Shown piece after piece: positions 7,859 through 17,639 of a DNA stretch of 64,000 nucleotides. Source of the DNA: Pseudomonas paraversuta (lineage in GTDB: Bacteria > Pseudomonadota > Gammaproteobacteria > Pseudomonadales > Pseudomonadaceae); assembly GCF_904063065.1 (NCBI RefSeq), contig NZ_CAJFCL010000007.1:186001-250000 (forward strand), in the 5' to 3' direction. Made by a program: the position numbers and the translations under genes. Positions within the stretch are counted from its first letter, which is position 1, and each line of letters opens with the position of its first letter. The notes under the pieces are model-generated. The model saw only the letters and a program-made list of their open reading frames with translations, was not told the origin of the DNA and did not search any database.

Positions 7859-9454
7859 ATGAAAAGACTTCCACTACGCACCGCTCTTGCTGTGGCACTG
7901 CTCAGTACAGCGGTCAGTGTTTCGGCGAAAAACCTGGTGGTCTGCACCGAAGCCAGCCCGGAAGGGTTTGATATCGTTCAGTACACCACTGCCGTGACGG
8001 CCGACGCCTCTGCGGAAACCGTGCTCAACCGCCTGGTCGACTTCGCCCCCGGAACCACCGATGTAGAACCGGCCCTGGCCGAACGCTGGGACATCAGCCC
8101 CGACGGACTCGAATACACCTTCTATCTGCGCCCCGGCGTGAAGTTCCACAGCACCGACTATTTCAAACCGACCCGCACCCTCAATGCCGATGATGTGCTC
8201 TGGAGCTTTCAGCGCCAGCTGGACCCGAATCACCCGTGGCACAAACTTTCCCTGGTCGGCTACCCCTACTTTGAAAGCATGGGCTTTAAAGACCTGCTCA
8301 AGAGCGTCGACAAAGTTGACGACATGACCGTCAAGATCACCCTCAACCACGCCGAGTCGCCGTTTCTGCGGGACATCGCCATGCCGTTCAACTCTATCTA
8401 CTCTGCCGAGTACGCCGACCAGTTGCTCAAGGCCGGTAAAACCGCAGAGCTGAACAGCAAGCCGATCGGCACCGGGCCGTTCATTTTTGTGCGCTACAAC
8501 AAGGACGCTCAGGTGCGCTTCAAGGCCAACCCGGATTACTTCCGTGGCAAGCCGCCCAGCGACGTACTGATCTTCGCCGTCACCACCGACAGCAACGTGC
8601 GCCTGCAGAAACTCAAGGCCAACGAGTGCCAGATCGCGCTGTACCCCAAGCCCGATGAAGTCAAAAACATCCGCAAGGACCCGAACCTCAAGGTGGATGA
8701 ACTGGCCGCACTGATGACCAGTTACATCGCCATGAACTCCAGCCACAAATACCTCAGCGATGTGCGGGTGCGCAAAGCCATAGACATGGCCTTCGACAAA
8801 CAGACCTACCTCAACACCGTGCACGGTGAAGGCAATGCTCTGGTTGCCATCAACCCCTACCCGCCGACCATGCTTGGCTTCAACAAGGACATGCAAAGCC
8901 CGCCCCGGGACCTGGACAAGGCCCGGGCGCTGCTCAAGGAAGCAGGCGTTCCCGAAGGTACGGTACTCACCCTCTTCACCCGCAATGGTGGCGGTCCGAC
9001 CAATCCCAACCCGATGCTCGGAGCGCAGCTGTTACAGTCCGACCTGCAGAAGATCGGGATCAAACTCGACATCCGGGTCATGGAATGGGGCGAAATGCTC
9101 AAGCGTGCAAAAAGTGGCGAACATGATCTGGTCTCCACCGGTTGGGGCGGAGATAACGGCGACCCGGACAACTTCCTGACCCCACTGCTCAGTTGCGAGG
9201 CGGCCAAAAACGGCGAAAACTACGCCCGCTGGTGCAGCAAGGACTTCGAAGCACTGATCACCAGGGCCCGCAACATCACTGAACCCGAGCAGCGCGCTGC
9301 ACTCTATGAGCAGGCACAGGTGATATTCCATCAGGATCAACCCTGGATTAACGTGGTACACCCAATGCTCTTTACCGCCATGCGCAAAAACGTCGAGGGC
9401 TACATCCTTAGCCCCCTGACCAACAACAACTTCGCCACCACCCGGGTGAAGTAG
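7859..9454 (+). CDS. dppA: DppA-like periplasmic peptide-binding protein (copy 3, divergent)
   Basis: 531 aa family 5 solute-binding protein. Signal peptide about 1-22 (MKRLPLRTALAVALLSTAVSV, cut near SA-KNL). It keeps NLVVCTEASPEGFDI, YTFYLRPGVKFH and WGGDNGDPDNF (about 430-438) but differs from copies 1 and 2 in the pocket-lining regions (NPYPPTMLGFN in place of NAMPPTQWSYD), which suggests a different peptide preference. It is the gene immediately before dppB (76 bases), so it is probably expressed with the membrane components. GAGAAGGG lies 7 bases before the ATG. Confidence 0.9.
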   Translation: MKRLPLRTALAVALLSTAVSVSAKNLVVCTEASPEGFDIVQYTTAVTADASAETVLNRLVDFAPGTTDVEPALAERWDISPDGLEYTFYLRPGVKFHSTDYFKPTRTLNADDVLWSFQRQLDPNHPWHKLSLVGYPYFESMGFKDLLKSVDKVDDMTVKITLNHAESPFLRDIAMPFNSIYSAEYADQLLKAGKTAELNSKPIGTGPFIFVRYNKDAQVRFKANPDYFRGKPPSDVLIFAVTTDSNVRLQKLKANECQIALYPKPDEVKNIRKDPNLKVDELAALMTSYIAMNSSHKYLSDVRVRKAIDMAFDKQTYLNTVHGEGNALVAINPYPPTMLGFNKDMQSPPRDLDKARALLKEAGVPEGTVLTLFTRNGGGPTNPNPMLGAQLLQSDLQKIGIKLDIRVMEWGEMLKRAKSGEHDLVSTGWGGDNGDPDNFLTPLLSCEAAKNGENYARWCSKDFEALITRARNITEPEQRAALYEQAQVIFHQDQPWINVVHPMLFTAMRKNVEGYILSPLTNNNFATTRVK

Positions 9455-9530
9455 AACAATAAAAACACCCGCCATTGCCCACCCGGGCTCTGGCGGACCT
9501 GCCTAACCGGCTGATGAGGTACACCACACG

Positions 9531-10541
9531 ATGTTTAGTTTTATTGCCCGCCGAGTGGGGTTGTTGATACCCACTTTCTTCGGCATTACCTTGCTGACTT
9601 TTGCCCTGATCCGCATGATTCCGGGCGACCCGGTCGAAGTCATGATGGGTGAACGTCGGGTTGACCCTGAGATGCACGCCCAGGCCATGGAACGGCTTGG
9701 CCTGAACAAGCCGCTCTATGAGCAGTATTTCGACTACATCGGCAAGCTCGCCCACGGTGACCTGGGTGAATCACTGAGAACCCGTGAAAGCGTATGGACC
9801 GAGTTTTCAGCGCTGTTCCCGGCCACCCTTGAACTGTCGATGGCCGCGCTGTTGTTCGCCGGCATCCTCGGGCTTCTGGCAGGGGTCATTGCAGCACTCA
9901 AACGAGGCTCGCTATTTGACCACGGGGTGATGGGCATCTCCCTCGCGGGATATTCGATGCCCATCTTCTGGTGGGGCCTGATTCTGATCATGTTCTTCTC
10001 GGTAACCCTGGGCTGGACCCCGGTTTCCGGACGCATCGACCTGCTTTACGACATTGAGCCGAGAACCGGTTTCATGTTGATCGACACCCTGCTCAGCGAC
10101 GAGCCAGAAGCTTTCTGGGACGCGCTGCACCACATGATTCTGCCGGCCATCGTGCTCGGCACCATTCCATTGGCCGTGATCGCCCGGATGACCCGTTCAT
10201 CCATGCTCGAAGTGCTGCGCGAAGACTACATCCGCACGGCCCGCGCCAAAGGCTTGTCACCTGCCCGGGTCGTATTCGTGCACGGCCTGCGCAATGCGCT
10301 GATCCCGGTACTGACCGTCGTGGGTCTGCAAGTCGGCACCCTGCTGGCCGGCGCCGTCCTGACCGAAACCATCTTCTCCTGGCCCGGCATCGGCAAGTGG
10401 CTGATCGAAGCCATTGGTGCCCGGGACTATCCCGTGGTGCAAAACGGCATCCTGTTAATCGCCTGCCTGGTGATTCTGGTCAACTTCGTAGTGGACATCC
10501 TCTACGGCTTTGCCAACCCACGCATTCGCCACCAGCGCTGA
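9531..10541 (+). CDS. dppB: Dipeptide ABC transporter permease DppB
   Basis: 336 aa inner-membrane permease of the peptide importer. About six transmembrane segments; N-terminal MFSFIARRVGLLIPTFFGITLLTFALIRM and LIPGDPVE-type motif (MIPGDPVEVMMG) are typical of DppB/OppB. The EAA coupling loop that contacts the ATPases is ARAKGLSPARVVFVHGLRNALIP (about 236-258). GATGAGG lies upstream of the ATG. Followed at 10 bases by dppC. Length matches DppB of other Pseudomonas and E. coli (339). Confidence 0.95.
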   Translation: MFSFIARRVGLLIPTFFGITLLTFALIRMIPGDPVEVMMGERRVDPEMHAQAMERLGLNKPLYEQYFDYIGKLAHGDLGESLRTRESVWTEFSALFPATLELSMAALLFAGILGLLAGVIAALKRGSLFDHGVMGISLAGYSMPIFWWGLILIMFFSVTLGWTPVSGRIDLLYDIEPRTGFMLIDTLLSDEPEAFWDALHHMILPAIVLGTIPLAVIARMTRSSMLEVLREDYIRTARAKGLSPARVVFVHGLRNALIPVLTVVGLQVGTLLAGAVLTETIFSWPGIGKWLIEAIGARDYPVVQNGILLIACLVILVNFVVDILYGFANPRIRHQR

Positions 10542-10551
10542 GATTCTGACC

Positions 10552-11463
10552 ATGAGTACATCGACCAACGCTACCGAAGTGGATCAAAGCCTGCTTTATC
10601 CCTCGCCTTACAAAGAATTCTGGCACGCCTTTTCCAGGAACAAAGGGGCCGTTGCCGGCCTGATGTTCATGTGCCTGATTGTGTTTTGCGCCCTGTTTGC
10701 CCCCTGGGTCGCACCCCATAACCCGAGTGAGCAATACCGCGACTTCCTGCTGACCCCGCCGGTGTGGCTGGAAGGCGGCCAATGGCAATTTCTGCTGGGC
10801 ACCGACGAACTGGGCCGCGACCTGCTGTCACGCCTGATCGAAGGTTCGCGCCTGTCACTGCTGATCGGCTTGTCCTCGGTGGTCATTTCCCTGATCCCCG
10901 GCGTGATTCTGGGCCTGTTTGCCGGGTTCTTCCCGCGCATCCTCGGCCCGGGCATCATGCGGCTGATGGACATCATGCTGGCCCTGCCGTCCTTGCTGCT
11001 GGCGGTGGCAATCGTCGCCATCCTCGGCCCTGGCCTGATCAACACCGTGATCGCAATTGCCGTGGTTTCATTGCCGTCCTATGTGCGTCTGACCCGTGCT
11101 GCGGTGATGGGCGAACTGAACCGCGACTACGTGACCGCTGCCCGCCTGGCCGGTGCCAGCTTGCCGCGCCTGATGTTCGTCACCGTACTGCCCAACTGCA
11201 TGGCTCCCCTGATCGTACAGGCCACCCTGAGCTTCTCCTCGGCGATTCTCGACGCTGCGGCTCTGGGCTTCCTCGGTTTGGGCGTACAACCGCCAACCCC
11301 TGAATGGGGCACCATGCTGGCCTCGGCCCGTGACTACATCGAACGCGCCTGGTGGGTCGTCAGTCTGCCCGGTTTGACCATTTTGCTCAGCGTGCTGGCA
11401 ATCAACTTGATGGGCGACGGTCTGCGCGATGCGCTGGACCCGAAACTCAAGAACGCCGCCTGA
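10552..11463 (+). CDS. dppC: Dipeptide ABC transporter permease DppC
   Basis: 303 aa, second permease. It begins with a cytoplasmic tail ([19 protein letters not shown]) and one membrane segment (OppC_N domain), then the five-helix binding-protein-dependent domain with coupling loop about residues 194-218 ([20 protein letters not shown]). [21 protein letters not shown] is characteristic of DppC/OppC. The ATG at 10552 is chosen over an upstream in-frame one at 10510 inside dppB, because it starts the conserved tail. dppD begins 10 bases after its stop, with GAGGAG next to the stop codon. Confidence 0.95.
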   Translation: MSTSTNATEVDQSLLYPSPYKEFWHAFSRNKGAVAGLMFMCLIVFCALFAPWVAPHNPSEQYRDFLLTPPVWLEGGQWQFLLGTDELGRDLLSRLIEGSRLSLLIGLSSVVISLIPGVILGLFAGFFPRILGPGIMRLMDIMLALPSLLLAVAIVAILGPGLINTVIAIAVVSLPSYVRLTRAAVMGELNRDYVTAARLAGASLPRLMFVTVLPNCMAPLIVQATLSFSSAILDAAALGFLGLGVQPPTPEWGTMLASARDYIERAWWVVSLPGLTILLSVLAINLMGDGLRDALDPKLKNAA

Positions 11464-11473
11464 GGAGATTCCC

Positions 11474-12442
11474 ATGTCACTTTTAGAAATCAAGAATCTC
11501 AACGTCCGTTTTGGCGACGCCAAGGCTGTGCCTGTGGTCGACGGTTTGAGCCTGTCTGTGGATAAAGGCGAAGTTCTGGCCATTGTCGGCGAATCCGGTT
11601 CCGGTAAATCCGTGACCATGATGGCGCTGATGGGCCTGATCGAGCATCCGGGTATCGTCACTGCCGACGCGCTGAATTTCGACGGCAAAAACATGCTGAC
11701 CCTCAGCGCCCGTCAACGCCGGAAAATCGTCGGCAAGGACATGGCCATGGTATTCCAGGACCCGATGACCGCGCTCAATCCCAGCTACACCGTGGGTTTC
11801 CAGATCGAAGAAGTCCTGCGCCTGCACCTGAAGATGTCGAAGAAAGAAGCACGCAAACGCGCCATCGAGCTGCTGGAAAAGGTCGAAATTCCCGGCGCGG
11901 CCAGCCGCATGGAAGCCTACCCGCATCAACTTTCGGGCGGCATGAGCCAGCGCGTAGCCATCGCCATGGCGATTGCCGGCGAACCGAAACTGCTGATCGC
12001 CGACGAACCGACCACTGCGCTGGACGTGACCATTCAAGCCCAGATCATGGATTTGCTGCTCAATCTGCAACGTGAGCAAAACATGGGCCTGGTGCTGATC
12101 ACTCACGACCTGGCGGTGGTTGCCGAAACCGCGCAACGGGTGTGCGTGATGTACGCCGGCCAGGCGGTCGAAGTCGGTAGCGTGCCAGGGTTGTTTGACG
12201 TACCGGCTCACCCTTACAGCGAAGCCCTGCTGGCGGCGATCCCGGAACACAGCATGGGGGCTTCCCGTCTGGCGACCTTGCCCGGCATCGTGCCGGGGCG
12301 TTACGACCGTCCCCAGGGCTGCCTGCTGTCGCCGCGCTGCCCTTATGTACAAGACACCTGCCGCCAGCAACGTCCGGCGCTGGAGCCCAGGGCTCACAGC
12401 CAGGTACGCTGCTTCTTCCCCTTGAACCAGGAGGTGGCGTAA
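11474..12442 (+). CDS. dppD: Dipeptide ABC transporter ATPase DppD
   Basis: 322 aa cytoplasmic ATPase. Walker A GESGSGKS (39-46), Q-loop [12 protein letters not shown], signature [15 protein letters not shown], Walker [13 protein letters not shown], switch His in ITHDLAVV. The C-terminal oligopeptide-transporter extension carries a Cys cluster ([14 protein letters not shown]) known in this subfamily to bind an iron-sulfur cluster. Pairs with DppF as a heterodimer. GAGGAG is 6 bases before the ATG. The stop TAA shares one base with the ATG of dppF (TAATG), so translation is coupled. Confidence 0.95.
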   Translation: MSLLEIKNLNVRFGDAKAVPVVDGLSLSVDKGEVLAIVGESGSGKSVTMMALMGLIEHPGIVTADALNFDGKNMLTLSARQRRKIVGKDMAMVFQDPMTALNPSYTVGFQIEEVLRLHLKMSKKEARKRAIELLEKVEIPGAASRMEAYPHQLSGGMSQRVAIAMAIAGEPKLLIADEPTTALDVTIQAQIMDLLLNLQREQNMGLVLITHDLAVVAETAQRVCVMYAGQAVEVGSVPGLFDVPAHPYSEALLAAIPEHSMGASRLATLPGIVPGRYDRPQGCLLSPRCPYVQDTCRQQRPALEPRAHSQVRCFFPLNQEVA

Positions 12443-13416
12443 TGACTGTCGTTCTTACCGCCCGTGACCTCACCCGTCACTACGAAGTGTCCCGCGGCAT
12501 GTTCAAGGGCCACGCCCTGGTACGCGCCCTCAACGGCGTATCCTTTGAACTGGAGGCAGGCAAAACCCTCGCCGTGGTTGGCGAGTCCGGGTGCGGAAAA
12601 TCCACCCTGGCCCGCGCCCTGACCCTGATCGAAGAGCCGTCTTCAGGTTCGCTGAAAATCGCCGGCCAGGAAGTCGCCGGGGCCAACAAGGCTGAACGCA
12701 AGCAACTGCGCAAAGACGTTCAGATGGTGTTCCAGAGCCCTTACGCCTCGCTCAACCCGCGGCAAAAGGTCGGTGATCAGTTGGCCGAGCCATTACTGAT
12801 CAACACCAGCCTGAGCGCCAGCGAACGCCGCGATAAAGTGCAGGCGATGATGAAGCAAGTGGGTTTGCGCCCTGAGCATTACCATCGCTACCCGCACATG
12901 TTCTCGGGTGGCCAGCGCCAGCGGATCGCCCTGGCGCGCGCCATGATGCTGCAACCCAAGGTGCTGGTGGCCGACGAACCGACCTCCGCCCTCGACGTAT
13001 CGATTCAGGCACAGGTGCTCAACCTGTTCATGGATTTGCAGCAGGAGTTCAACACCGCCTACGTGTTCATCTCCCACAACCTGGCGGTGGTCAGGCATGT
13101 CGCCGATCAGGTCCTGGTGATGTACCTCGGCCGCCCGGTAGAAATGGGGCCCAAGGAGGAGATCTACACCCGCCCGTTGCACCCCTATACCCAGGCGCTG
13201 CTGTCGGCCACACCGACCATCCACCCGGACCCGAACAAGCCGAAAATCAAAATCGTCGGCGAGTTGCCCAACCCGTTGAACCCGCCGTCGGGCTGCGCCT
13301 TCCACAAGCGCTGCCCCTATGCGACCGAGCTGTGCAGTACAGAGGAACCTGCCCTGCGCCTGCTGGACAACCGCCAGGTTGCCTGCCATCACGCGGAGCA
13401 GTTCTTGAGCGTTTAA
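12442..13416 (+). CDS. dppF: Dipeptide ABC transporter ATPase DppF
   Basis: 324 aa second ATPase. Walker A GESGCGKS, signature FSGGQRQRIALARAM, Walker B VLVADEPTSALD, His-switch ISHNLAVV, and the C-terminal extension with CAFHKRCPYATELC. Last gene of the dpp locus. A REP pair 16 bases after the stop is the only 3' element visible; I found no T-run terminator. Confidence 0.95.
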   Translation: MTVVLTARDLTRHYEVSRGMFKGHALVRALNGVSFELEAGKTLAVVGESGCGKSTLARALTLIEEPSSGSLKIAGQEVAGANKAERKQLRKDVQMVFQSPYASLNPRQKVGDQLAEPLLINTSLSASERRDKVQAMMKQVGLRPEHYHRYPHMFSGGQRQRIALARAMMLQPKVLVADEPTSALDVSIQAQVLNLFMDLQQEFNTAYVFISHNLAVVRHVADQVLVMYLGRPVEMGPKEEIYTRPLHPYTQALLSATPTIHPDPNKPKIKIVGELPNPLNPPSGCAFHKRCPYATELCSTEEPALRLLDNRQVACHHAEQFLSV

Positions 13417-13432
13417 CACCGACAAACAACCT

Positions 13433-13474
13433 GTGGGAGCCGGGCACCCTTATCGCTGGCAAGCCAGCTCCCAC
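13433..13474. repeat. REP element (GTGGGAGC..GCTCCCAC type)
   Basis: GTGGGAGC at 13433-13440 and GCTCCCAC at 13467-13474 flank CTGGCAAGCCAG. Same family as copies at 19457, 25108, 49461 and 56270. It lies directly after dppF and may protect the mRNA 3' end. Confidence 0.8.
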
Positions 13475-13546
13475 GGGCCATGTAACATCCAGCTCCTGCA
13501 TCCTGTCACCGGGCCGGGGAGCAGGGACAAAGCCGGATTCTGACTG

Positions 13547-13843
13547 TCAGGACTGGCTGTCCCCCTCGTCGCCTTCATCACCGTTGTCGCCGTTGTCGCC
13601 ACCGCCATCCGCGCCACCATCACCGTCCGTTTGATCATCATCCCCCGAACTTCCGCCCTGCCCCTGATCACCAGGTTCAGAGTCAGACTTGTAGATGGCA
13701 TGCACCGTGGGGCCAGCGACACCAGTGGCCGAAGCCCCGACTCCCGGAAGCGTCAGCGGATTGCTCGCCCATGCGGCTGAAGCACTCACCGTCAGCAAGA
13801 CCAATACTTTGAGCAACAACACCATGCGTTGAAAAAGCCTCAT
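13547..13843 (-). CDS. Small secreted Gly/Asp-rich acidic protein, function unknown
   Basis: 98 aa. I do not recognise a family. MRLFQRMVLLLKVLVLLTVSASAAWA looks like a Sec signal peptide (cut near residue 27). A short mature N-terminal part (SNPLTLPGVGASATGVAGP) follows, and the last 40 residues are almost only Asp, Gly, Glu, Ser, Asn and Gln, in GD(N/E)-type repeats. No Cys, so no obvious fold; the tail could bind divalent cations. Start at 13843 is supported by AGGTGGAG upstream; an in-frame GTG four codons earlier overlaps that site. It is monocistronic, between dppF and prfC. The coding repeat is GC-rich and low-complexity, so the frame is less certain than most. Confidence 0.55.
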   Translation of the reverse strand: MRLFQRMVLLLKVLVLLTVSASAAWASNPLTLPGVGASATGVAGPTVHAIYKSDSEPGDQGQGGSSGDDDQTDGDGGADGGGDNGDNGDEGDEGDSQS

Positions 13844-14002
13844 CGCGAACTCCACCTTGTCGTAGGAAAGATACGATTTAAACCTAGTCCGCCTGCGGCG
13901 CTTTTTCCCGAAAAGCTTTTGCCCGCAATAGATCTATTTGGACTTACCCGACCGAAATTGTTATGGGCTTTTGTAACCCGAGGTTCGAGGATTTACGGGC
14001 AA

Positions 14003-14034
14003 AAAAAAGCGAAGCCCGCAGGCTTCGCTTTTTT
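14003..14034. terminator. Bidirectional rho-independent terminator after prfC
   Basis: AAAAAAGCGAAGCC, loop CGCA, GGCTTCGCTTTTTT: a perfect 14-bp stem with A and T runs on both strands, 19 bases beyond the prfC stop (prfC is read from right to left). Confidence 0.9.
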
Positions 14035-14053
14035 AACCAGAACTCCGTGGCTC

Positions 14054-15637
14054 TTAGTGATGCTCACGGGTGGCGCGGAATTTCACATCTGGCCAGCGCT
14101 CTTCCATCAACGCCAGGTTAACCCGGGTCGGCGCCAGGTAGGTCAGGTGACCACCGCCGTCAATCGCCAGGTTTTCCACTGCCTTGATCTTGAACTCCTC
14201 AAGCTTCTTCTTATCGTCGCAATCAATCCAGCGCGCCGAGTACACGGTGATCGGCTCATAGGAGCATTCCACCTTGTATTCGCCTTTCAGGCGGCTGGCG
14301 ACCACGTCGAACTGCAGCACACCAACGGCACCCAGAATGATGTCGTTGCTGCGCTCCGGGAAGAACACCTGGGTGGCGCCCTCTTCGGCCAGTTGCTGCA
14401 AACCCTGACGCAGCTGCTTGGATTTGAGCGGATCGCGCAGACGGACGCGACGGAACAGCTCCGGGGCGAAGTGCGGAATACCGGTAAAGCTCAGGCTCTC
14501 ACCTTCGGTGAAGGTGTCACCGATCTGGATCGTGCCGTGGTTGTGCAAGCCGATGATGTCCCCGGCAAACGCCTCTTCCAGCTGTTCACGCTCGGAAGAG
14601 AAGAACGTCAGGGCGTCGCCGATACGGATGTCTTTGCCGGTGCGCACGTGGCGCATTTTCATGCCCTTTTCGTATTTGCCCGAGCAGATACGCATAAAAG
14701 CGATACGGTCACGGTGCTTGGGGTCCATGTTCGCCTGGATCTTGAACACGAAACCGCTGAACTTCTCTTCAGTCGGCTCCACCGTGCGCTCGTTGGCCAC
14801 CCGGGGCAACGGCTCCGGAGTCCAGTTGACCACCGCGTCGAGCACGTGATCGACACCAAAGTTGCCCAGTGCCGTACCGAAGAACACCGGTGTCAGCTGG
14901 CCGTCGAGGAACTCCTGCTGGTTGAATTCATGGCAGGCACCCTGGACCAGCTCCAGCTGGTCGACAAAGCGCTGGTACTCGTCACCCAGGTGCGCACGGG
15001 CCTCATCGGAGTCGAGCTTCTCGATGATTTTGGTTTCAGTGCGCTCATGGCCATGACCGGCGGTGTAGACAATGATGTAGTCATCGGCCAGGTGGTAAAC
15101 ACCCTTGAAATCGCGGTAGCAACCAATCGGCCAGGTGATCGGCGCGGCCTTGATCTTGAGGACAGCTTCAATCTCGTCCAGCAACTCGATCGGGTCACGG
15201 ATATCGCGGTCGAGTTTGTTGATAAAGCTGACGATTGGCGTGTCCCGCAGACGACAAACGTCCATCAGGGCGATGGTCCGGGGCTCAACACCTTTACCGC
15301 CATCGAGCACCATCAAGGCCGAGTCGACCGCGGTCAGGGTGCGGTAAGTATCTTCCGAGAAGTCTTCGTGGCCCGGGGTGTCGAGCAGGTTGATCATGTG
15401 GTCGCGATACGGGAACTGCATGACCGACGTGGTAATCGAAATACCCCGTTGCTTCTCCATTTCCATCCAGTCGGAGGTGGCATGGCGGTCGGACTTTCGC
15501 GATTTCACCGTACCGGCGATCGCAATCGCCTTACCCATCAGCAACAGCTTTTCGGTGATGGTGGTCTTACCCGCATCGGGGTGGGAAATAATGGCGAAAG
15601 TGCGGCGTTTCGCGACTTCGGCGGCCTGGTTGGTCAT
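14054..15637 (-). CDS. prfC: Peptide chain release factor 3
   Basis: 527 aa translational GTPase RF3, which recycles RF1/RF2 from the ribosome after termination. G1 SHPDAGKTT (about 19-27), switch I with [13 protein letters not shown]3 DTPGHEDF, G4 NKLDRD, then the RF3-type domains II and III ending in RATREHH. The length equals the family norm. Monocistronic: a terminator follows and the divergent opuC operon lies upstream. The start [12 protein letters not shown] is the only sensible one. Confidence 0.97.
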   Translation of the reverse strand: MTNQAAEVAKRRTFAIISHPDAGKTTITEKLLLMGKAIAIAGTVKSRKSDRHATSDWMEMEKQRGISITTSVMQFPYRDHMINLLDTPGHEDFSEDTYRTLTAVDSALMVLDGGKGVEPRTIALMDVCRLRDTPIVSFINKLDRDIRDPIELLDEIEAVLKIKAAPITWPIGCYRDFKGVYHLADDYIIVYTAGHGHERTETKIIEKLDSDEARAHLGDEYQRFVDQLELVQGACHEFNQQEFLDGQLTPVFFGTALGNFGVDHVLDAVVNWTPEPLPRVANERTVEPTEEKFSGFVFKIQANMDPKHRDRIAFMRICSGKYEKGMKMRHVRTGKDIRIGDALTFFSSEREQLEEAFAGDIIGLHNHGTIQIGDTFTEGESLSFTGIPHFAPELFRRVRLRDPLKSKQLRQGLQQLAEEGATQVFFPERSNDIILGAVGVLQFDVVASRLKGEYKVECSYEPITVYSARWIDCDDKKKLEEFKIKAVENLAIDGGGHLTYLAPTRVNLALMEERWPDVKFRATREHH

Positions 15638-15979
15638 GGGAAATCGCCTGACGATTGATTCAAAAAAGGGCGCGGATTATAGCTCAAATTAGGCCCATGC
15701 AGCCACCGTTGGTGCCATGGCTCGTCGGACAAGGGTGGCAATCTGCCGTAAAAAATGTGAACCTTTTGTGCAGTGGAGGCGTCCACTCTCCTGATACGAC
15801 AAACCGTCAGGTGCTGAAATATCAGCAAGTTAGCCTGACGAGGCTGCGCTAATGACAGGTGATGGCGGCGCATTTTCGCCCCCCACCCGTTGCTCTTCGC
15901 GAACTCATCGTCGGCAGCCAGGAATGGCATTGCCACACGACAATGTGTTCGCCGACCAAGAAAAAAAAGGAGTCCGCCT
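15638..15979. other. Divergent intergenic region prfC / opuC
   Basis: 342 bases holding the promoters of prfC (leftward) and the osmoprotectant operon (rightward). Visible structure: AGTGGA GGCG TCCACT hairpin near 15772-15787 and a nested hairpin at 15805-15840. No open frame with a ribosome site is seen. Confidence 0.6.
15805..15840 (+). repeat. Nested hairpin in the opuC leader
   Basis: Outer arms CGTCAGG (15805-15811) and CCTGACG (15834-15840); inner arms TGCTGA (15812-15817) and TCAGCA (15822-15827) around loop AATA, with a 6-base bulge (AGTTAG) on the 3' side. It lies about 140 bases before the first opuC start, where it could be in the 5' leader. No T-run follows. Confidence 0.5.
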
Positions 15980-16696
15980 GTGGCTAATCGCTATGGAAAA
16001 GGGCTTATAGGAGGTGTGATTGTTCTCGCACTCCTGGCCCTGTTGGTCCACTGGATCGGCATCAGCACTATCGAACACTATCAAGATGATCTGTTGTTCT
16101 ACCTGCAAGCCCATCTGTACCTCGTACTCGTTTCAATGTTTGCCGCCCTCCTTGTAGGGATCCCCGCGGGCATTTTCCTCAGCCGACCAAGTATGGCCGG
16201 ACGTGCGGAACGCTTCATGCAAGTCTTCAACATCGGCAACACCGTGCCACCGCTGGCCGTACTGGCCATTGCGCTTGGCTTTCTGGGGATCGGTAGCGGC
16301 CCTGCCATCTTCGCCCTGTTTCTCGCCTCGTTGCTGCCCATCGTGCGCAACACCTATGAAGGCCTGAAAAACGTTCAGGGTTCACTCAAAGAAGCCGCCG
16401 TCGGCATCGGCATGACCCCGCGCCAAGTGCTGTGGCGAGTCGAAATGCCCAACGCCGTACCCATCATCATGGGTGGCGTACGGGTCGCACTGGCGATCAA
16501 CGTCGGCACCGCCCCCCTGGCGTTCCTGATTGGCGCCAACAGCCTGGGCAGCCTGATTTTCCCTGGTATCGCCCTCAATAATCAGCCGCAACTCATCCTC
16601 GGCGCAGCCTGTACCGCGCTGCTGGCATTGCTGCTCGACGGCCTGGTGATCTTCATCAGCCGCCGCTGGCTGGAACGCGGTCTACGACCTGCATAA
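15980..16696 (+). CDS. opuCD: Osmoprotectant ABC transporter permease (OpuCD-like)
   Basis: 238 aa inner-membrane permease of an OpuC/ProU-type importer for choline, betaine and related solutes. Several membrane segments with the coupling loop EAAVGIGMTPRQVLWRVEMPN (about 135-155). Start is GTG at 15980, set by AAAAGGAG at 15965-15972; no ATG lies nearby in frame. The operon order permease-binding protein-permease-ATPase is that of the P. aeruginosa opuC block (from memory). opuCC begins 25 bases later. Confidence 0.85.
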   Translation: MANRYGKGLIGGVIVLALLALLVHWIGISTIEHYQDDLLFYLQAHLYLVLVSMFAALLVGIPAGIFLSRPSMAGRAERFMQVFNIGNTVPPLAVLAIALGFLGIGSGPAIFALFLASLLPIVRNTYEGLKNVQGSLKEAAVGIGMTPRQVLWRVEMPNAVPIIMGGVRVALAINVGTAPLAFLIGANSLGSLIFPGIALNNQPQLILGAACTALLALLLDGLVIFISRRWLERGLRPA

Positions 16697-16721
16697 GGTC
16701 TGGCTGAGCAAAGGAATACGC

Positions 16722-17624
16722 ATGAAAAAATTAAGCTTGTTTTTAGGCTGCATCCTGCTGTTCGCAGGAATTGCCCAGGCCGCAGAAAAACCCCTGGTCC
16801 GGATTGGGGCGCGGGTTTTTACCGAGCAAACCCTGCTCGCTGAAATCACCTCGCAATACCTCAAGAGCAAGGGCTACAACGCTCAGGTAACCGGCGGGCT
16901 GGGCAGCAGCCTGGCGCGCAGCGCCCAGGAGTCCGGGCAGCTGGACCTGATCTGGGAATACACCGGCGTGTCACTGGTGGCCTACAACCACGTGACCGAA
17001 AAACTCGACAGCGAGCAATCCTTCGAGCGGGTCAAAGAGCTCGACGGTAAAAAAGGCCTGGTCTGGCTGCACCCGTCCAAGTTCAGCAACACCTATGCCC
17101 TGGCGCTGCCAGAAAACGTGGCCAAGGAACACCCGGAAATCAACAGCATCAGCGATCTGAACAAGGCCCTGCGCGACCCGGCGAATAAAGGCGCCCTGGT
17201 CTCACTGGATACCGAGTTCGCCAATCGCTCCGACGGGTTGATCGGCATGGCCGAGCTGTATGACATGGACCTGACCCGCAAAAACATCCGGCAAATGGAC
17301 GCTGGCCTGGTCTATACCTCGCTGAAAAACGGCCAGGTGTTTGCAGGGCTGGTCTACACCACTGACGGTCGCCTGAGCGCTTTCAACCTCAAGTTGCTCG
17401 ACGACGACAAGCATTACTTCCCGGATTACACCGCCGCTCCCGTAGTACGCAAAGCCTACCTGGACCAGCACCCGGATCTGGCTGACCTGCTCAAGCCACT
17501 GGCGGATCTGTTTGACGACGAAACCATGCGCCAAATCAACGCCCGGGTCGACGTCGACCACGAAAGCCCGTCCAAGGTGGCCGCAGACTTCCTGCGCCAG
17601 CACCCACAGCTTTTAGCTAACTGA
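16722..17624 (+). CDS. opuCC: Osmoprotectant periplasmic binding protein (OpuCC-like)
   Basis: 300 aa OpuAC-type solute-binding protein. Signal peptide about 1-20 (FAGIAQA-AEK) without a lipobox, so it is a free periplasmic protein, unlike the lipoprotein OpuAC/OpuCC of Gram-positives. IGARVFTEQTLLAEITSQYL and LIWEYTGVSLVAY are typical of the glycine betaine/choline/carnitine group; Tyr and Trp residues likely cage the quaternary amine. Follows the first permease by 25 bases and precedes the second by 15. Confidence 0.88.
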   Translation: MKKLSLFLGCILLFAGIAQAAEKPLVRIGARVFTEQTLLAEITSQYLKSKGYNAQVTGGLGSSLARSAQESGQLDLIWEYTGVSLVAYNHVTEKLDSEQSFERVKELDGKKGLVWLHPSKFSNTYALALPENVAKEHPEINSISDLNKALRDPANKGALVSLDTEFANRSDGLIGMAELYDMDLTRKNIRQMDAGLVYTSLKNGQVFAGLVYTTDGRLSAFNLKLLDDDKHYFPDYTAAPVVRKAYLDQHPDLADLLKPLADLFDDETMRQINARVDVDHESPSKVAADFLRQHPQLLAN

Positions 17625-17639
17625 CCCGGAGGAAAAGAC

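Noticed and set aside
13829..15658. 609-aa open frame antisense to prfC
   Set aside because: Shadow of prfC; the prfC frame has all G motifs.
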